Shown here: in pieces, positions 60,876 to 64,000 of the stretch
Position numbering within the stretch: the stretch's first letter is position 1
How the letters are laid out: each line of letters starts with the position of its first letter
Source: Carpediemonas membranifera
Taxonomy: Eukaryota; Fornicata
NCBI GenBank assembly: GCA_019828565.1
Contig: JAHDYR010000034.1
Location: forward strand, 62,001-126,000
Direction: 5' to 3'
Length of the DNA stretch: 64,000 nucleotides
The notes under the pieces: generated by a model
The model's database searches: none
Told to the model about the DNA's origin: nothing
What the model saw: the letters and a program-made list of their open reading frames with translations, nothing else
Position numbers and translations under genes: made by a program

Positions 60876-61026
60876 AATCTCTGATTCAATCATTAATTCA
60901 TACGGAAGTAGAAGATACTGGAGGCTGAAAACTTCAGAGGGCATTGCTATTAGCTATAAAACACCGCTGTTAAGATCCCATGTTCGAACGAGCACTTCAC
61001 ATTTACAACATAAAATGCGTTATCCT

Positions 61027-61207
61027 CTTTTATCAACACTGACACCATGTGATACTTCAAGACGCCAGACATGTCTTTTATGCTTCTATAACTACCTTCT
61101 AGATGTTCTGGAGGTGCCTGAGATCGCCTGGATCGCGAGGTTTGACCAGCGTTGACACATGAGTATCTCCAGAGTATCTCCCGGGAGACTCTAGCCATTC
61201 TTACAGT
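61027..61207 (-). repeat. Element X right terminal inverted repeat
   Basis: 181 bp, the exact reverse complement of 47822-48002 as far as can be read. Followed by AT and then element F sequence. Confidence 0.9.
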
Positions 61208-61244
61208 ATGGGACTCACCGCAATTAGCTACCAAGCTCCCATCG

Positions 61245-63281
61245 ATGAACGCGCGATGGTTCGTTTGGAAAAGGTTCGGTGCGTCCCTAGAAGTCTGCAA
61301 TCTCTTACGCGAGGGCGTTCCCATACAGCTCAACCGGCTGCACTCACCCCCATCACCTCAGGCCAGCATCGACCGCAGGATCCTGGACAAGCTCAAGGAC
61401 CAGCTCGCCTCGGGGGCTCTCATCAAGTCATCCATGCGCAAGCTCCGTCACAGCGCCCCCCTCTTCTCTGTAGCCAAGGGCGAGACCGATATCCGTGTCA
61501 TCCACGACTTGCGGCACCTCAACGCCATCACCAAGGAGCGTCGGGTCTTTCGCTTATTCGGCGTACGACGAGCGGTGGGCCTTCTCGCTCAGGGCGACTA
61601 TATGGCAAAGATAGACCTCTCGGACGGCTATCATCAGCTAGGCGTGAAGCCCCAAGACGCTCCGCTCTTGGGAGTGGTTCTTCCCAACGGCCAGGCTTAT
61701 CACTATACAGGCCTGTCGTTCGGGTGGACAGCGGCTCCATATTTCTTCCAGCTGGTGATGGTACAAGCCGCGAGGATCCTAGCGTTGCGCTTCAAGGTCA
61801 AGGTGAGTGTGTATCTAGACGACTTCCTGCTGGCCCATGCAGATCAAGCCTACCTCCGATCGATAGGGCCAGAGGTGCTCAGGACCCTTCAGCTTCTCGG
61901 CATCATCGTGAACGTCCGAAAGAGCGAGCTCGAGCCCGTCCAGCTCATCCAGTACCTGGGAGTTCTGCTCGACACACGCTCCATGACCATCAGCCTTCCC
62001 AAGGACAAAGCAGAGAAGTACCGCAACACCATCAGGGCCGCTTTATCCTCCAACAAGATCACGGCACAGGACTGGGCGTCAGTGATAGGCCGCCTGGGCT
62101 TCTTCGCCTACACGTCGAGGCTCGTCCACAAGCTGCGTCGGCTACAAGCACTCCGTCCATCATCCGAGCTAGTCCTTCAACCGGCAGACAGAGCCGAGCT
62201 CGAACAGTGGGAAGCCCTCTTACTCTCATGCCCAACAAGACCGTTCGCAGATCTCTTTCCCTCGTGGGATCTCGACCTGTGCGTGACCTCGGATGCCTCG
62301 GACGAGGGCTGGGGAGCAGTCATCTTCAACCCCGGCACAAGCGACTCTTCCATTCAGGGCACATTCCCAGCCAACATTGCGACGGAGTCCATCAACGTTC
62401 GAGAGCTGTATGCCGTGGTCCGTGCCGTCGAATCCCTTCCAAGCTTCAAGGAGCGCAGGGTGCTCACCGTCTTCACGGACAACTCCACAGCCCAGGCTTG
62501 GGTCAACCATCAGGGCTCTACGCACGCGCCCCAAGCTGCGATGGATCTTGTGCAGGAGCTTCACACTCTGCTCGCAAGCCGCAACCTTATCATCAAGGCC
62601 GAGTTCACGCCGGGTCGAGCCAACATCCACGCAGACCGGCTGTCTCGCAACATAGAGGTGCCTCCGACACTGACAGAGCAGCTCCTAGCTCTGTGGGGGC
62701 CGGCCAACACCATCTGGGAGGGCGACGGCCCGAAGGTCTGGCGCGGTCGTCGAGTTCTGGTGGTGAATACAGCAGTGACGAGAGCAGTGACGAGTCTATG
62801 TCTCAAGGCTACAGCTCCGACAGCACCTACGTCCCATCCGAGGACCTGGACCTCGTCGATATTCCTCCTCGTGAAAGACACTATGTCGCCAGAGTTGCGC
62901 CTCCTCAAGCAGGCAGCTCGCCTGAAGCGCTACTTCTCGATCACCGAGCCCCAGAGCGGCATGAAGTCGAGGTACATCGGTCTGGCCCTTCCAACCTGTT
63001 CGAAGGAATCAGACTATCTGATCAGCTCTCGCACCTCGAGGAGCAAGGAAGGCGAGCGGTCGCCGGCTGGGTTACCAAGTTCATCGAGAGTAGAGATCCG
63101 AAGCTGTCCCACGCAGCCCAGTTCAGGGCATTCCTGCTCAAAGAGGGAAGGAACTCAGGGCCGGACTCGGTCGGCCGCAAGGCTTACTGGGTCATCCAAG
63201 CAGCCCCGCGATGGTCTAGCTGGAGAGTTCCTCTTGACGCGCAGGCGATCCAGAAAGAAGCCCGCAAGAGAGCTACCCTGA
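61245..63281 (+). CDS. Element F reverse transcriptase-RNase H (DIRS type), intact
   Basis: 678 residues starting MNARWFVWKRFGASLEV, aligning with the E start MNKKWPVWARLGASPEV. Reverse transcriptase: IDLSDGYHQLGV, LSFGWTAAPYFFQ and the catalytic VYLDDFLLAH. RNase H: VTSDASDEGWGA, FTDNSTAQAWVN and FTPGRANIHADRLSR. The last ~160 codons overlap the recombinase frame. The frame is uninterrupted, so enzymatically this part looks functional, although X separates it from gag. Confidence 0.9.
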   Translation: MNARWFVWKRFGASLEVCNLLREGVPIQLNRLHSPPSPQASIDRRILDKLKDQLASGALIKSSMRKLRHSAPLFSVAKGETDIRVIHDLRHLNAITKERRVFRLFGVRRAVGLLAQGDYMAKIDLSDGYHQLGVKPQDAPLLGVVLPNGQAYHYTGLSFGWTAAPYFFQLVMVQAARILALRFKVKVSVYLDDFLLAHADQAYLRSIGPEVLRTLQLLGIIVNVRKSELEPVQLIQYLGVLLDTRSMTISLPKDKAEKYRNTIRAALSSNKITAQDWASVIGRLGFFAYTSRLVHKLRRLQALRPSSELVLQPADRAELEQWEALLLSCPTRPFADLFPSWDLDLCVTSDASDEGWGAVIFNPGTSDSSIQGTFPANIATESINVRELYAVVRAVESLPSFKERRVLTVFTDNSTAQAWVNHQGSTHAPQAAMDLVQELHTLLASRNLIIKAEFTPGRANIHADRLSRNIEVPPTLTEQLLALWGPANTIWEGDGPKVWRGRRVLVVNTAVTRAVTSLCLKATAPTAPTSHPRTWTSSIFLLVKDTMSPELRLLKQAARLKRYFSITEPQSGMKSRYIGLALPTCSKESDYLISSRTSRSKEGERSPAGLPSSSRVEIRSCPTQPSSGHSCSKREGTQGRTRSAARLTGSSKQPRDGLAGEFLLTRRRSRKKPARELP

Positions 63282-63907
63282 AGGGTCTCACCGGAGGGTC
63301 ACGCCCAGTCTACAGGATCGAGATGAGCGACGCCATCGCGAACCGCAACAGTTCTATCAGGGCATACCAGGCAACCCTGTTTGCGTCCATGTGCTACTTG
63401 ACGGTCAGTCGAGGAAGGGAGATCTTCACGCTAACGCCCGGGCGCATCACCTTCGAGCCTAACGGTGACGCCACGCTCGGCATCCCTCGTACCAAGACCA
63501 TGATAGGGGTGGCTAAGAGACTCCCTAACGTCTGGATCCAGGGTTTTAACCCAGCTAAGGCTTTACAGCGCTGGCTGACTGGCCTATCTCTTCCGGACGA
63601 TGCCTGCATGTGGCGGGAGGTGACTCCCCGCAATACGCTCAGTCGTCGCAACCCACGGTCAGCTAGGGGTTTGCTGCAGGACGTGAAGCGCTTATTCGGC
63701 CCAAGGTCGGGCTGGCATTCGTTCCGCAAGGGTGCCGCCTCGGAGCTTGCCCTATGTGGCACGCCTCTGGAGGCCCTGCTCGCCATGGGTACCTGGCGGG
63801 AGGTTCGTAGTTTGCGCTCTTACATCGGACAGGCTATGCGCAACGAGCCTCTCTTCGTCCGCGAAGCGACAAGGAGTCTGCTGCGGCCTAGCGCGAAGCG
63901 TCTTTAA
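62798..63907 (+). CDS. Element F tyrosine recombinase, intact
   Basis: From ATG 62798 the protein has 369 residues; the frame stays open far upstream by chance overlap with RT, so the start is uncertain. Core-binding helices are followed by the catalytic domain with VSRGREIFTLTPGRI (first Arg), GWHSFRKGAASELA (HxxR) and GTWREVRSLRSYIGQ (Tyr nucleophile). The enzyme integrates circular cDNA in DIRS-type elements. It overlaps RT in another frame, as is common in the group. Bases 63908-64000 show no further gene. Confidence 0.88.
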   Translation: MSQGYSSDSTYVPSEDLDLVDIPPRERHYVARVAPPQAGSSPEALLLDHRAPERHEVEVHRSGPSNLFEGIRLSDQLSHLEEQGRRAVAGWVTKFIESRDPKLSHAAQFRAFLLKEGRNSGPDSVGRKAYWVIQAAPRWSSWRVPLDAQAIQKEARKRATLKGLTGGSRPVYRIEMSDAIANRNSSIRAYQATLFASMCYLTVSRGREIFTLTPGRITFEPNGDATLGIPRTKTMIGVAKRLPNVWIQGFNPAKALQRWLTGLSLPDDACMWREVTPRNTLSRRNPRSARGLLQDVKRLFGPRSGWHSFRKGAASELALCGTPLEALLAMGTWREVRSLRSYIGQAMRNEPLFVREATRSLLRPSAKRL

Positions 63908-64000
63908 CGCTGCGCTCCTAATCATTCCAAACAATCTTTAAACGCGTTCGTCGAAGCGAAATGGTTTCGCTGGCGCCTTGATCCGCTCCCGCTATAACAA

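Larger units (their letters stand above)
47822..61207. mobile_element. Element X: 13.4-kb TIR-bounded insertion carrying about nine non-host-like genes
   Basis: Identical inverted repeats of 181 bp (47822-48002 and 61027-61207) start ACTGTAAGAATGGC. AT on each side is a probable 2-bp target duplication, since removing X and one AT restores the gag end of element F. Inside are an R2/RLE retrotransposon fragment (48.2-49.9 kb), a third 47-bp copy of the terminus at 49878, and a compact gene block to 60.25 kb with its own palindromic sites and GTAAGT introns. It looks like a composite or nested giant DNA transposon; a viral origin is an alternative. No capsid or DNA polymerase gene is seen. Confidence 0.82.
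47163..64000 (+). mobile_element. DIRS-like tyrosine-recombinase retroelement F, split by element X
   Basis: Gag begins at 47289. Coding is interrupted at 47821 by the 13.4-kb X insertion and resumes at 61208 with the last gag codons, RT-RNase H (61245) and tyrosine recombinase (62798-63907). Removing X and one AT restores a short gag tail ending in TAG about 20 bp before the RT ATG, the same spacing plan as in element E. The right end is beyond or close to the window edge. Confidence 0.88.

Noticed and set aside
47822-61207. X as a Polinton/Maverick
   Set aside because: No protein-primed DNA polymerase, retroviral-like integrase, packaging ATPase or capsid gene is seen; the target duplication appears to be 2 bp.
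61208-62797. Very long third frame under the element F RT
   Set aside because: The 899-codon frame is meaningful only from about 62,798 (recombinase); before that it is an out-of-frame reading of the RT, with no motif.
1-64000. CRISPR array or bacterial operon structure
   Set aside because: No regularly spaced short repeats; spliceosomal introns and eukaryotic ribosomal proteins show a nuclear genome.

Overview
The window is a GC-rich, gene-dense stretch of a eukaryotic nuclear genome. Host genes are separated by a few hundred bases or less. Their few introns are 28-43 nt long, and several carry a GTTYGT donor with a branch-site/acceptor block fused as CTCACACAG or CTTACACAG. That intron style, the GC content and the gene set suggest a metamonad, most likely a free-living fornicate of the Carpediemonas type. 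This is inferred from intron signals; no database was searched.

Layout. Bases 1-26,500 are mainly conserved single-copy host genes: Rab GTPase 3' end, kinesin, SFT2-like membrane protein, RRM protein, an ERK7/MAPK15-type kinase, eIF5A, S28 serine carboxypeptidase, tRNA-Pro(CGG), ribosomal proteins eS8 and eL19, a RING protein, a xanthine dehydrogenase-family protein that has lost one Fe-S cluster's ligands, an Exo84/CATCHR-like protein and a membrane-anchored class 3 lipase. A probable Fanzor/TnpB-like nuclease gene lies between two direct repeats at 20.4-21.9 kb.

Bases 26,500-64,000 are almost entirely nested mobile DNA. There are four Ty3/gypsy-type LTR elements. A (+) is interrupted by the intact B (+, identical LTRs). 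C (-) abuts A and borders a DIRS-like element E. D (-) has identical LTRs and sits inside a dispersed repeat whose uninterrupted copy lies at 9.6 kb. All four carry a 12-14 bp palindrome exactly at the LTR/internal junction, where a tRNA primer site is normally found. A second DIRS-like tyrosine-recombinase element, F, begins near 47.2 kb and resumes at 61.2 kb.

Between the two halves of F is the most unusual object: a 13.4-kb insertion, called X here, with identical 181-bp terminal inverted repeats and a 2-bp AT duplication. It holds an R2/RLE-type retrotransposon fragment and then about 11 kb of genes that look foreign to the neighbours: a PHD-type zinc-finger protein, a putative CHAT/caspase-like protease, a SET-domain protein, an OTU-like protease, a coiled-coil protein, a GNAT-like protein, two hypotheticals and an ~835-residue protein that may be the transposase. 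The intergenic regions of X share three families of palindromic sites: a 20-bp TTTCACA...TGTGAAA site (3 copies), a 21-bp site around AGGCTCTGAGAGCCT (4 copies) and a 33-bp quasi-palindrome with a T9 tract (2 copies). X therefore appears to be a self-regulated giant DNA transposon or virus-like element with chromatin- and ubiquitin-directed cargo.
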